Assembly: GCF_014332695.1 (NCBI RefSeq)
Contig: NZ_MBUA01000023.1
Location: forward strand, 517,542-581,541
Source of the DNA: Flavihumibacter stibioxidans
GTDB taxonomy: Bacteria; Bacteroidota; Bacteroidia; Chitinophagales; Chitinophagaceae
Direction: 5' to 3'
DNA length: 64,000 nucleotides
Below are positions 16,930 to 24,903 of the stretch, one piece after another; position 1 is the stretch's first letter; the number at the start of each line of letters is the position of its first letter. The position numbers and the translations under genes are program-made. The notes below the pieces were generated by a model that saw only the letters and a list, made by a program, of their open reading frames with translations, was not told where the DNA came from and did no database searches.

Positions 16930-17388
16930 ATGAACCAGAACAGAATATTCGGCACCCGTAAGCGGATCGCCATGGTAGCACACGATAAGAAGAAAAAAGA
17001 GTTGATCGACTGGGCCGAACACAACAGGACAACCCTCGCCCGACATGAACTGCTGGCAACGGGCACCACCGGCAGGCTGCTGGAAGACAAACTCGACCGG
17101 CCGGTTAAAAAATTACTCAGCGGTCCGCTCGGGGGCGACCAGCAGATCGGCGCCATGATCGCCGCCGGAGAAATTGATATCCTGATTTTTTTCTGGGATC
17201 CCATGGAAGCCCAACCCCACGACAGCGATGTCAAAGCCCTGCTGCGCGTAGCCATCGCCTGGAACTGCGTAGTAGCCAACGACCCTGCCACAGCAGACTT
17301 CATCGTGACCTCGCCCCTGATGCAATCAGATTACGAGGCGGTGATCCCCGATTACTCGCAGTACCTGAAAAGAAAGATTACGGATTAG
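16930..17388 (+). CDS. mgsA: Methylglyoxal synthase
   Basis: This 152-residue cytoplasmic enzyme turns dihydroxyacetone phosphate into methylglyoxal and phosphate, a bypass of lower glycolysis when phosphate is short. Family motifs are clear: IAMVAHDKKKKELIDW with the substrate-binding Lys, LLATGTTG, the catalytic Asp segment SGPLGGDQQIGAM, and WDPMEAQPHDSDVKALLR. The length is normal. It appears to be a single-gene unit, convergent with the DUF3817 gene. The 100-bp gap after it holds short tandem repeats (an 11-bp unit GATTTGTTGCT at 17420-17441). Confidence 0.95.
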   Translation: MNQNRIFGTRKRIAMVAHDKKKKELIDWAEHNRTTLARHELLATGTTGRLLEDKLDRPVKKLLSGPLGGDQQIGAMIAAGEIDILIFFWDPMEAQPHDSDVKALLRVAIAWNCVVANDPATADFIVTSPLMQSDYEAVIPDYSQYLKRKITD

Positions 17389-17488
17389 CGTGGTGCCGTC
17401 ATGGTGCCGTCACGTTGCCGATTTGTTGCTGATTTGTTGCTGATTTGGTAACGCTATCCGCAGGCATTTATCTACCTCGCACCGGCAT

Positions 17489-17782
17489 TTATCTTTTAAG
17501 GAACCACCGATGGAACAGAAATGGTCCCAAGGGCAACAACGCCGCCAGGAAGGCCAGGAAGATCTTGCCAAATTTCCAGTTGTCCTCCTGTCCGGCCATG
17601 ATCACCAGGTAACAGTACCATACAAATAACACCCCGTGGGCCCAGCCGATATAGGTAACGGCCTGGGGTATGCCCGCCATATACTTCAGGGGCATCGCAA
17701 TGCCCAGCAATAATAAAAACGAAATTCCTTCCGCCACCCCCACTTTACGAAACATCTCCAACGTACTTTGCTTTCCCGCCAT
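17489..17782 (-). CDS. DUF3817 family membrane protein
   Basis: This 97-residue protein has three hydrophobic segments (GISFLLLLGIAMPLKYM, YIGWAHGVLFVWYCYLVI, FLAFLAALLPLGPFLF) and the basic ending HRWFLKR, which fit the DUF3817 family. The frame stays open far upstream, but that part lies antisense to uvrB. ATG 17782 gives the normal family N-terminus (GKQSTLEMFRKVGVAEG) and lies in the gap before uvrB. No function is established. It is divergent from uvrB. Confidence 0.88.
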   Translation of the reverse strand: MAGKQSTLEMFRKVGVAEGISFLLLLGIAMPLKYMAGIPQAVTYIGWAHGVLFVWYCYLVIMAGQEDNWKFGKIFLAFLAALLPLGPFLFHRWFLKR

Positions 17783-17820
17783 ATCAGTTAATTGAACCGC
17801 AAATATAGCCGGGAAATAGC

Positions 17821-17847
17821 TTGAGGCCACACTCCTTCCTATCTTTG
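17821..17847 (+). promoter_or_regulatory. Candidate Bacteroidota promoter of uvrB
   Basis: TTG at 17821-17823 and TATCTTTG at 17840-17847 match the TTG / TAnnTTTG promoter type, with a slightly short 16-nt spacing. The -7 box ends only 4 bases before the uvrB ATG, so transcription would start at or next to the start codon, giving a leaderless or near-leaderless mRNA. Confidence 0.5.
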
Positions 17848-17851
17848 CCCC

Positions 17852-19891
17852 ATGCCATTTAACCTTCACGCCCCCTTCCCGCCGGCAGGCGACCAGCCTT
17901 CCGCCATCCAACAACTGACGGAGGGACTCCGCAACGGCGAAACAGACCAGGTGCTGCTGGGCGTAACCGGCAGCGGCAAGACTTTTACCATCGCCAACGT
18001 CATCCAGAACGTACAGAAACCCACGCTGGTCCTCACTCATAACAAAACCCTGGTGGCACAGCTCTACGGAGAATTCAAACAGTTCTTCCCCGACAATGCC
18101 GTCGGCTACTTCGTATCCTACTACGACTACTACCAGCCCGAAGCCTATATCCCGGTGTCGGATACCTATATTGAAAAAGACCTGGCCATCAATGAGGAAC
18201 TGGATAAACTCCGCCTCCAGGCTACTTCCCAGCTCCTCAGCGGCCGCCGCGATATCATTGTCGTCGCCTCCGTGAGTTGCATCTATGGTATGGGCAACCC
18301 CACGGAATTTGAAAATGGCATCGTGCGCATTCATGAGGGACAAACGATTTCCCGCCAGGGTTTTTTACACGCCCTGGTGAATTCCCTCTATACCCGCACC
18401 CAGACCGATTTTACCCGCGGCACTTTCCGCGTGAAGGGCGATACGGTGGATATCAATCTCCCCTACCTCGACATCGCTTACCGCATCATATTTTTTGGTG
18501 ATGAGATTGAAGCCATCGAGTCCTTTGAGATCCAGACCGGCAAGCGGATCGGTAAACTTGACAATGCCGCCATCTTCCCTGCCAACCTTTACCTGGCACC
18601 CAAGGACATGATGCAGCAGGTACTGTACGAGATCCAGGACGAGATGACCGCCCAGGTGGAATACTTCAAAAAAGAAGGCAAATTCATCGAGGCACAGCGC
18701 ATCAGCGAACGCGTTAACTACGACCTGGAAATGATCCGCGAACTGGGCTATTGCAATGGCGTTGAAAACTATTCCCGCTTCTTCGACCGCCGCCATCCCG
18801 GAACCCGCCCCTTCTGCCTGCTGGATTATTTCCCGAAGGATTTTCTCTGCGTGATCGATGAAAGTCACCAGACCATCCCGCAGGTCAGCGGCATGTACGG
18901 AGGCGACCGCAGCCGCAAACTGAATCTCGTGGAATTCGGGTTCCGCCTGCCTTCCGCGCTGGACAACCGGCCGCTGAATTTCCATGAATTCGAAAGCATG
19001 CTCAACCAGACGATCTATGTTTCGGCTACTCCCGGTGAATACGAACTGGAAAGAACCGGTGGCGTGGTGGTGGAACAGGTGGTGCGGCCAACCGGACTGA
19101 TCGATCCGCCCATCGAGATCCGTCCGTCTGTGAACCAGATCGATGACCTGCTGAACGAAATCGACCTCCGAGTAAAAATGGGCGACCGGGTACTGGTGAC
19201 CACCCTCACCAAACGCATGGCCGAAGAGATGGACAAATACCTGCACCGCATCGATATTAAATCCAAATACATCCACAGCGAAGTGGATACCCTCGACCGG
19301 GTGGAGATCCTGCGCCAGCTTCGGTTGGGCGAGATAGATGTGCTGGTGGGAGTGAACCTGCTGCGGGAAGGGCTCGACCTCCCCGAAGTGTCACTGGTAG
19401 CGATTCTCGACGCCGATAAGGAAGGATTTTTGCGGAATGAAAGATCGCTCACCCAGACCGCAGGCCGCGCGGCCCGGAACGTGAACGGGAAGGTCATCTT
19501 CTACGCCGATAAGATGACGGAAAGCATGCAGCGCACCATCGACGAGACCGACCGCCGCCGCGAAAAACAGATCTCTTACAATAAGGAACACGGCATCACG
19601 CCCCGTACGGTGACGAAATCCATCGAACAGGTAATGGCCCAGACTTCCGTGCTGGACATCAAGGGCTACGACGTGCACAAACCCCACGCCATGGCACCGG
19701 ACGGGGAACTCGTGCTGGTGGCGGCCGAAGAACAGGAGTCCTACAAAACCATCCCGCAGATGGAGAAAGCCATTGCGCAGACCAAAAAGACCATGGAAAA
19801 AGCCGCGCGCGACCTCGATTTCATGGAAGCCGCCCGCCTGCGCGATGAAATGTTCCGCCTTCAAAAAGAACTCGAGGCGATGAAGGCCTGA
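17852..19891 (+). CDS. uvrB: Excinuclease ABC subunit UvrB
   Basis: UvrB is the DNA-damage verification subunit of nucleotide excision repair. The 679-residue protein shows the Walker A GVTGSGKT (37-44), the beta-hairpin segment SYYDYYQPEAYIP that threads between strands, helicase motifs CVIDESHQTIPQ and VGVNLLREGLDLPEVSLV, the TQTAGRAARN motif, and the C-terminal UVR domain (about 640-675, MEKAARDLDFMEAARLRDEM) that binds UvrC. The length is standard. No strong ribosome site precedes the ATG, consistent with the promoter box ending 4 bases upstream. A five-unit family A repeat array follows the stop. Confidence 0.97.
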   Translation: MPFNLHAPFPPAGDQPSAIQQLTEGLRNGETDQVLLGVTGSGKTFTIANVIQNVQKPTLVLTHNKTLVAQLYGEFKQFFPDNAVGYFVSYYDYYQPEAYIPVSDTYIEKDLAINEELDKLRLQATSQLLSGRRDIIVVASVSCIYGMGNPTEFENGIVRIHEGQTISRQGFLHALVNSLYTRTQTDFTRGTFRVKGDTVDINLPYLDIAYRIIFFGDEIEAIESFEIQTGKRIGKLDNAAIFPANLYLAPKDMMQQVLYEIQDEMTAQVEYFKKEGKFIEAQRISERVNYDLEMIRELGYCNGVENYSRFFDRRHPGTRPFCLLDYFPKDFLCVIDESHQTIPQVSGMYGGDRSRKLNLVEFGFRLPSALDNRPLNFHEFESMLNQTIYVSATPGEYELERTGGVVVEQVVRPTGLIDPPIEIRPSVNQIDDLLNEIDLRVKMGDRVLVTTLTKRMAEEMDKYLHRIDIKSKYIHSEVDTLDRVEILRQLRLGEIDVLVGVNLLREGLDLPEVSLVAILDADKEGFLRNERSLTQTAGRAARNVNGKVIFYADKMTESMQRTIDETDRRREKQISYNKEHGITPRTVTKSIEQVMAQTSVLDIKGYDVHKPHAMAPDGELVLVAAEEQESYKTIPQMEKAIAQTKKTMEKAARDLDFMEAARLRDEMFRLQKELEAMKA

Positions 19892-19896
19892 CATTT

Positions 19897-19965
19897 CACC
19901 CGTCGGGTGCCACCCGTCAGGTCGCACCCGTCGGGTGGCACCCGTCGGGTGGCACCCGACGGGTG
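19897..19965. repeat. Family A tandem array of five units
   Basis: Five 13-bp units (CACCCGWCGGGTG, the second with two changes) repeat at an exact 14-bp spacing, separated by one G or C. The four complete units are palindromes in themselves. The array fills the gap between uvrB and parA. Elsewhere in the window the same unit occurs only in pairs. Confidence 0.85.
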
Positions 19966-19998
19966 GAAAGTCAGCCCGGATTTTGTAACTTAATACCC

Positions 19999-20742
19999 AT
20001 GATATCGATTGCACTCTACAACCTGAAGGGAGGCGTGGGGAAAACAGCCTCCTGCGTGAATCTCTCTTACCTGGCAGCTCAGGATGGTTATAAGGTTTTA
20101 CTGTGGGACCTCGACCCGCAGGGATCCACTTCCTTTTATTACAACGTACAACCAAAAGTTAAAAGCGGTACTCAGAAACTTTTCAACGAACAACTCGACC
20201 TGGGCGACCTGATCATGTTCACGGGCTATGAGAACATCGAAATCATTCCGGCCGACCTGACCGCCCGCAACCTCGAGATCATCATGGAGGAAATGCGCAG
20301 CTCCAAACGCCGATTTAAATCCATCCTCTCGCAACTCGAAAAAGAATACGACTTCCTCTTCATCGATTGCCCGCCGGGCTTCTCCGTGTTGTCAGAAAAC
20401 ATTTTCTATGCAGCCGATATCATCCTCATGCCCACTATACCCACCACCCTGTCGGTCCGCACCTACGAAATGGTAAAGGAATATTTCCAGGAAAAGGGAC
20501 TCGACGAATCCAAACTGATGTGCTGCTTCACCATGGTGGACCTCCGCAAGAATATGCACAACGAAATCATGCAGGAACTGTCGAGGGACCGGAAATTCTT
20601 CAGCAACTATATCCCCTACCTCTCCGACATAGAAAAAATGGGCGTCCACCAGGCACCCATACACGCTTTTGCACCTTCTTCGTATGCGGCTAAGTGTTAT
20701 ACCGACCTGTGGGAGGAAATTAAAGAGGGCGTGATGGAATAA
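19999..20742 (+). CDS. Orphan ParA-family ATPase
   Basis: This 247-residue protein is a ParA/Soj-type ATPase with deviant Walker A KGGVGKT (residues 10-16), the LLWDLDPQGS A' motif and the DFLFIDCPPG Walker B region. ATG 19999 is used because it places the Walker motif at the usual distance from the N-terminus; the longer frame reads through the repeat array. No parB or parS-like site is next to it, so it is an orphan, perhaps positioning a protein complex rather than DNA. It is convergent with the esterase gene. Confidence 0.88.
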   Translation: MISIALYNLKGGVGKTASCVNLSYLAAQDGYKVLLWDLDPQGSTSFYYNVQPKVKSGTQKLFNEQLDLGDLIMFTGYENIEIIPADLTARNLEIIMEEMRSSKRRFKSILSQLEKEYDFLFIDCPPGFSVLSENIFYAADIILMPTIPTTLSVRTYEMVKEYFQEKGLDESKLMCCFTMVDLRKNMHNEIMQELSRDRKFFSNYIPYLSDIEKMGVHQAPIHAFAPSSYAAKCYTDLWEEIKEGVME

Positions 20743-20764
20743 TCTACCGCAGCGTTCAGAGAAT

Positions 20765-22438
20765 TTACTGTGTCACCTTAACCGGATACAGCAGCCGGAA
20801 AGCATTGAACACCGCAGGATGCGTCACCGTGGCATGATCCTCCGCCGGCAGGTAATCAAAAAATATTTTCAGGGAAGGATGGCCGATGGCATTGAGCTTT
20901 CCCACCAGCAGTTTTGCATCGTCTTCCATCACGCGGGGATTTTTTCCGGGCGTCAGTCCCTCTTTCCCCACGCCGATATACACCTGGGTAAACGGCAAAT
21001 CGCGGGCACCCGCAACAGCCGGAATGCGCTGCAGCATCGAACCATTATCCCACCACAAACTCGGACTCACAATGATATAACGGTCAAACATAGCCGGTTT
21101 TTCGAAGAGTATCTGCGTAGCCAGTAATCCACCCAGCGACTGCCCGATCAAAGTCCTCCCGCCTCCAGTCCGGTACCTGCTCTCCACATAAGGTTGTAAT
21201 TCCTTCTTCATAAAGCGGATAAACGCCGCTGATCCGCCCGTAGCCGGCCATAGTTTTTTATCCTCCGCCACAGTAGTCGGAAAAGTAAAATCACGGCGCC
21301 GGTTCACATTCGCAATGCCCACCACAATGGACTTCGGCACCCGGTCTATCCAGGGAAAATTATTATACTGTAACAGTCCCACTATATGAATGAAATCCTC
21401 ATCTGCAGCGCCATCCAGCAGGAAGATGACCGGGTAACGAACCGTATCCCCCTCCCGGTATCCATCCGGCAGGTAAATATTCAACACCCGGTTTTCCTTT
21501 AACTCCTTTGAATAGAATTCCTCCGTATAGCCCAATACAAAAGGCTTGCGCTGAACTTGCCGGTCAGCCTTGCGATAATCCATGGGATCAAAGGGAACAG
21601 AATACAGGTCTTCCATTAAGCGGCCCTCCGTCTTTACCTGCCGGGAAAAATACAACCGCTTTTCACCGGAATGATAAAAGGGACAGAACTCGGCATCGCG
21701 GGTATTGACCGGTGCACCAATATTGATGGGTTTACCCCAGTTGCCGCCCTCGCGGAAACTGATGTAGAGATCCACCTCTCCAAATCCGGAAGAATCAGAA
21801 GAGAAATAAATCAGGTAATCTTCATCAGGGGAAATAAAGGGATTGGACTCCCGCTCGCCCGTGTTCACCGGTGAACCTATATTGCGCGGCTGCTGGTAGG
21901 ATCCATTCACATATTCGGCCACATAGATATCCGAACTCCCAATGCCTTGCTCGTCGTTCTTCATGAAATACATGTTTCCATTCGCGGCCACGGAAGCGTA
22001 TGATTCAGATGAATCGGTATTAACGGTGTTGCCCAGGTGATAGGGAACGCACCATCCCGAAGCCTTGCGCTTTACAGCCCAGATATCAAAGCCCGTGCGC
22101 TGCGGCAATCCGGGTACCGGCCGGTTGGATTGAAAGAAAAGGGTGCTGCCATCGGGACTAAACATGGGATCAATATCCTTCCACTGTCCCTGCCCGGCAG
22201 AAAAGCCTGCGATGGCCGGTTTCTGCCATTGGCCATCACGGAAAACAGACTCCATGATAACGAGTGTATCCCTTTTCCCCCCGGACCTCACCCACAAGGC
22301 CCTTTTTGAATCGGGCGAAATCGTGAGTCCGAATTCCCCGCCATTGGAAATGATCCCGGGCTGGAATTTTACCGGCAACTCCTGGGCCTGGCAAAAGACG
22401 AAGCTGTATAAAAGGAAAGAAGCAAGAAACAGTTTCAT
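20765..22438 (-). CDS. PD40 beta-propeller fused to alpha/beta esterase
   Basis: This 557-residue exported protein (signal peptide to about residue 19) has two parts. Residues about 30-290 hold several TolB-like PD40 propeller blades (DPMFSPDGSTLFFQSNR, NPFISPDEDYLIYFSS). Residues about 300-557 form an IroE/Fes-like esterase (putative esterase family) with VIFLLDGAADEDF, the nucleophile Ser434 in IGQSLGG and a likely catalytic His535 in PAEDHATV. Such esterases cut acyl or feruloyl groups from glycans or siderophores. The gene follows GH16 by 84 bp in the same direction and may be the last gene of the SusC-SusD-GH16 operon, so a de-esterifying role on the polysaccharide is a reasonable inference. 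Confidence 0.82.
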   Translation of the reverse strand: MKLFLASFLLYSFVFCQAQELPVKFQPGIISNGGEFGLTISPDSKRALWVRSGGKRDTLVIMESVFRDGQWQKPAIAGFSAGQGQWKDIDPMFSPDGSTLFFQSNRPVPGLPQRTGFDIWAVKRKASGWCVPYHLGNTVNTDSSESYASVAANGNMYFMKNDEQGIGSSDIYVAEYVNGSYQQPRNIGSPVNTGERESNPFISPDEDYLIYFSSDSSGFGEVDLYISFREGGNWGKPINIGAPVNTRDAEFCPFYHSGEKRLYFSRQVKTEGRLMEDLYSVPFDPMDYRKADRQVQRKPFVLGYTEEFYSKELKENRVLNIYLPDGYREGDTVRYPVIFLLDGAADEDFIHIVGLLQYNNFPWIDRVPKSIVVGIANVNRRRDFTFPTTVAEDKKLWPATGGSAAFIRFMKKELQPYVESRYRTGGGRTLIGQSLGGLLATQILFEKPAMFDRYIIVSPSLWWDNGSMLQRIPAVAGARDLPFTQVYIGVGKEGLTPGKNPRVMEDDAKLLVGKLNAIGHPSLKIFFDYLPAEDHATVTHPAVFNAFRLLYPVKVTQ

Positions 22439-22522
22439 ACGAAAGGTTTAGTCGCTGCAAACATACTCAACCTGAACGAAGGAACTGAATCCTGCTTCTA
22501 CCTGTCAAACGTTGTTACATTA

Positions 22523-23329
22523 TTATTTCTTCTCGTAGATCCTTACATAATCGATTTCAAACCGATGGGGAAAAGCCTTGTCGTCAATCCCCTTCTGTCC
22601 GCCCAAACCACCACCGATGGCAAGATTCAGGATCAGGTGGAAACGCTGGTCATAAGGCCACTCTGCAGAAGTCTTATGCAGGTTTTTATACGTGAAATAC
22701 TGCCTTCCGTCCACGTAGCTACGCAATTCATTTTCGTCCCACTCCAGGGCATACACATGAAATCCGGTAGTGGCCGTCGGCAGGTAAGTACTCTTCCCAA
22801 CCTGTGTTCCTATCATATGGTTGAACGCCTCTGTATGTGAGGTAGATAAAACAGAATCAGGGTCAAATCCCACATGCTCCATGATATCAATTTCACCACT
22901 GCGGGGCCATTTACCGTACACATTATCAGAGGGCAGCATCCAGATAGCAGGCCAGGTACCAATACCCGAAGGCAGTTTGGCCCTAACTTCCACCCGGCAA
23001 TACTTCCAGTCGCCCTTGCCTTTCGTGGTAAGCCTTGCAGAAGAATATTTCTTCCCATTGATCGGTTCAGCCAGGGAGGTGATGGTCAGTTTTCCACCCT
23101 TTACCCAGGCGTTCTTTCGCTTACCCACAGTGTACCACTGGCTTTCGTTATTACCCCAGCCATAGCTGTTACCCACGGTATCATAGTTCCACTTCGAAGC
23201 ATCCGGAAGCCCGCGGTAGTTGAATTCATCCGACCAGACCAGGTTCCAGGATTTGTCCTGGGCCTGCAGGGATGCGGAAGAAAAACCAGCGGCCAATACA
23301 GCCAACAGTAATAAAATATATGTCTTCAT
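22523..23329 (-). CDS. GH16 endo-beta-glucanase
   Basis: This 268-residue exported enzyme (signal peptide to about residue 23) is a family 16 hydrolase of the laminarinase type. The catalytic motif GEIDIMEHVG carries E146 (nucleophile), D148 and E151 (acid/base). WSDEFNYRGLPDASKWNYD at the start and LPSGIGTWPAIWMLP are also typical. It should cut beta-1,3- or mixed beta-1,3/1,4-glucans such as laminarin. It lies 25 bp after susD in the same operon. No carbohydrate-binding module is attached. Confidence 0.93.
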   Translation of the reverse strand: MKTYILLLLAVLAAGFSSASLQAQDKSWNLVWSDEFNYRGLPDASKWNYDTVGNSYGWGNNESQWYTVGKRKNAWVKGGKLTITSLAEPINGKKYSSARLTTKGKGDWKYCRVEVRAKLPSGIGTWPAIWMLPSDNVYGKWPRSGEIDIMEHVGFDPDSVLSTSHTEAFNHMIGTQVGKSTYLPTATTGFHVYALEWDENELRSYVDGRQYFTYKNLHKTSAEWPYDQRFHLILNLAIGGGLGGQKGIDDKAFPHRFEIDYVRIYEKK

Positions 23330-23354
23330 TTTACGCGAGTTTTTTTACAATCTA

Positions 23355-24878
23355 CTATTTCAGCAGCCACATCACCTTGTTAATTTCATCAAACCCATCA
23401 TACTGGCGGTTAAGCGCTTCCGTTAGGTTGTCCAGGTTATAGCTGGTTTCAGAACCGGGGTAAAGCCAGCGCACCGGGATCGCATTCTTATTGTTTTCAT
23501 TCAGGCTGGTGGCCGGATTAATCGGAAATTCCGGGTAACCGGTACGCCTGTATTCATAATAACTAACCAGCGGATCCTGCATGAAATTCAACACATATCG
23601 CTGCATCCAGATCTGCTTCAACTGCTCATCGGGTGTGGCTTTGAAAGCTGCCTCGCCGGTGAAATAACCATTGATATAAGCCTGGTCAATTACATTTCCA
23701 TGTGCATAGGAACCGAGCTGTGACATATAACCCGACAGTGCCGCCTTAACCCCTGATTCATAGTATTCCTGCGCGGTACCGGCATTGATCCATCCCAGGA
23801 TATGGGCTTCGGCCAGGATCAGTTGCTGCTCGGCATAGGTCATCATCATCCTGGGCTCGCTGGCAACTTCCTTCAGGTACCTTGAATTGAGCAGGGAAAG
23901 CCGGTTGGCGCTGTGCTCCACATTCATCAGGTCGTAATCCATGGAAACATCAACACCCACATAGGCATCATAACTGGACTCCGCAACACCACCGGCAATC
24001 TGGCTGCCGGCAGGATCTGCAAAATAAAACAGGCGGCGGTCATTCAGCGCCTTCAGGTTGTCTACCAGCAGGGAACTCATCACCGTACGGCTCGTGAACA
24101 AATTATTGGTGCCAGACATCGGATGCATATTAGTAACAGAGTAATTCAATCCGAGGTACTCAGACTGGCTCTTCAGCAAATTACCCGCTGCAACAATTTC
24201 AGCAAACCTTTCCTTTACTTTCAGGGATGGCAGGTCAGCCTTTTTACTCAGGCTCATCAGCACCCGAAGGGCAAAGGCATTGGTAGCCCTGCGCCACTTA
24301 ACCGGATCACCATTATAAGGGGTGGGATCGCCGGAAAAAGCAACACCCTGCGCAAAAAACTGGTCAGCTTCTTTCAGGTCGTTGAGGATTCCAATAAAAA
24401 CCTGCTCCTGTAAATCATACTTCGGCTTGTATAAACCCTGTTCGCCCAGGTTACTTTCACTGTAGGGAATATCACCCATTTGCATGGTCAGGTTGTAGAA
24501 CATGTAGGCCCTTGAAAAACTGGCCAGTCCCTTGTAGGAATTTTCCATAATACTTCCCTTCGCATATTCCAGCATCTTCTGGATATTCGGCAGGATGGTC
24601 ATCGCTCCAAAATCGCTGCTGCCGATTTTATTGTACTGGCTCTGCATCTGGCTCTCATTCGCATAGCCGATATATTTGGACAATGCGTTGGGTTGCAGGT
24701 AGGCCTGGGCATCGCGACCATTGAACTTTATATTCTTCAATATTACATTGGTAGCCAGCATGGAGGAGCTTACCTGCGTGGTGGCATCGGGGTTATCGTT
24801 GATGTCATCAAACTTATTACAGCCGGCCATACCAATGGCAACTGCAATGAGGAGGATAGATATATGTTTATGCTTCAT
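23355..24878 (-). CDS. SusD/RagB-family outer-membrane lipoprotein
   Basis: This 507-residue lipoprotein has a signal peptide with lipobox MAGC and a mature start CNKFDDINDNPDA, as in the SusD-like_2 branch. ATG 24878 starts the signal peptide; an upstream in-frame ATG at 24902 adds eight residues. The C-terminal YYEYRRTGYPEFPINP is a branch hallmark. It should bind a beta-glucan together with the SusC encoded 25 bp upstream. The order susC-susD-GH16 marks a small beta-glucan utilisation operon. Confidence 0.93.
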   Translation of the reverse strand: MKHKHISILLIAVAIGMAGCNKFDDINDNPDATTQVSSSMLATNVILKNIKFNGRDAQAYLQPNALSKYIGYANESQMQSQYNKIGSSDFGAMTILPNIQKMLEYAKGSIMENSYKGLASFSRAYMFYNLTMQMGDIPYSESNLGEQGLYKPKYDLQEQVFIGILNDLKEADQFFAQGVAFSGDPTPYNGDPVKWRRATNAFALRVLMSLSKKADLPSLKVKERFAEIVAAGNLLKSQSEYLGLNYSVTNMHPMSGTNNLFTSRTVMSSLLVDNLKALNDRRLFYFADPAGSQIAGGVAESSYDAYVGVDVSMDYDLMNVEHSANRLSLLNSRYLKEVASEPRMMMTYAEQQLILAEAHILGWINAGTAQEYYESGVKAALSGYMSQLGSYAHGNVIDQAYINGYFTGEAAFKATPDEQLKQIWMQRYVLNFMQDPLVSYYEYRRTGYPEFPINPATSLNENNKNAIPVRWLYPGSETSYNLDNLTEALNRQYDGFDEINKVMWLLK

Positions 24879-24903
24879 TGTTATAGTCTTTACAGGTTTC
24901 AAA

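Noticed and set aside
17783..18343. Upstream extension of the DUF3817 frame to 284 residues
   Set aside because: The added part lies antisense to uvrB and has no family resemblance; ATG 17782 gives the normal protein.
19897..19965. CRISPR-like array
   Set aside because: The units are contiguous with one-base separation and no spacers, so they are tandem palindromes, not CRISPR.
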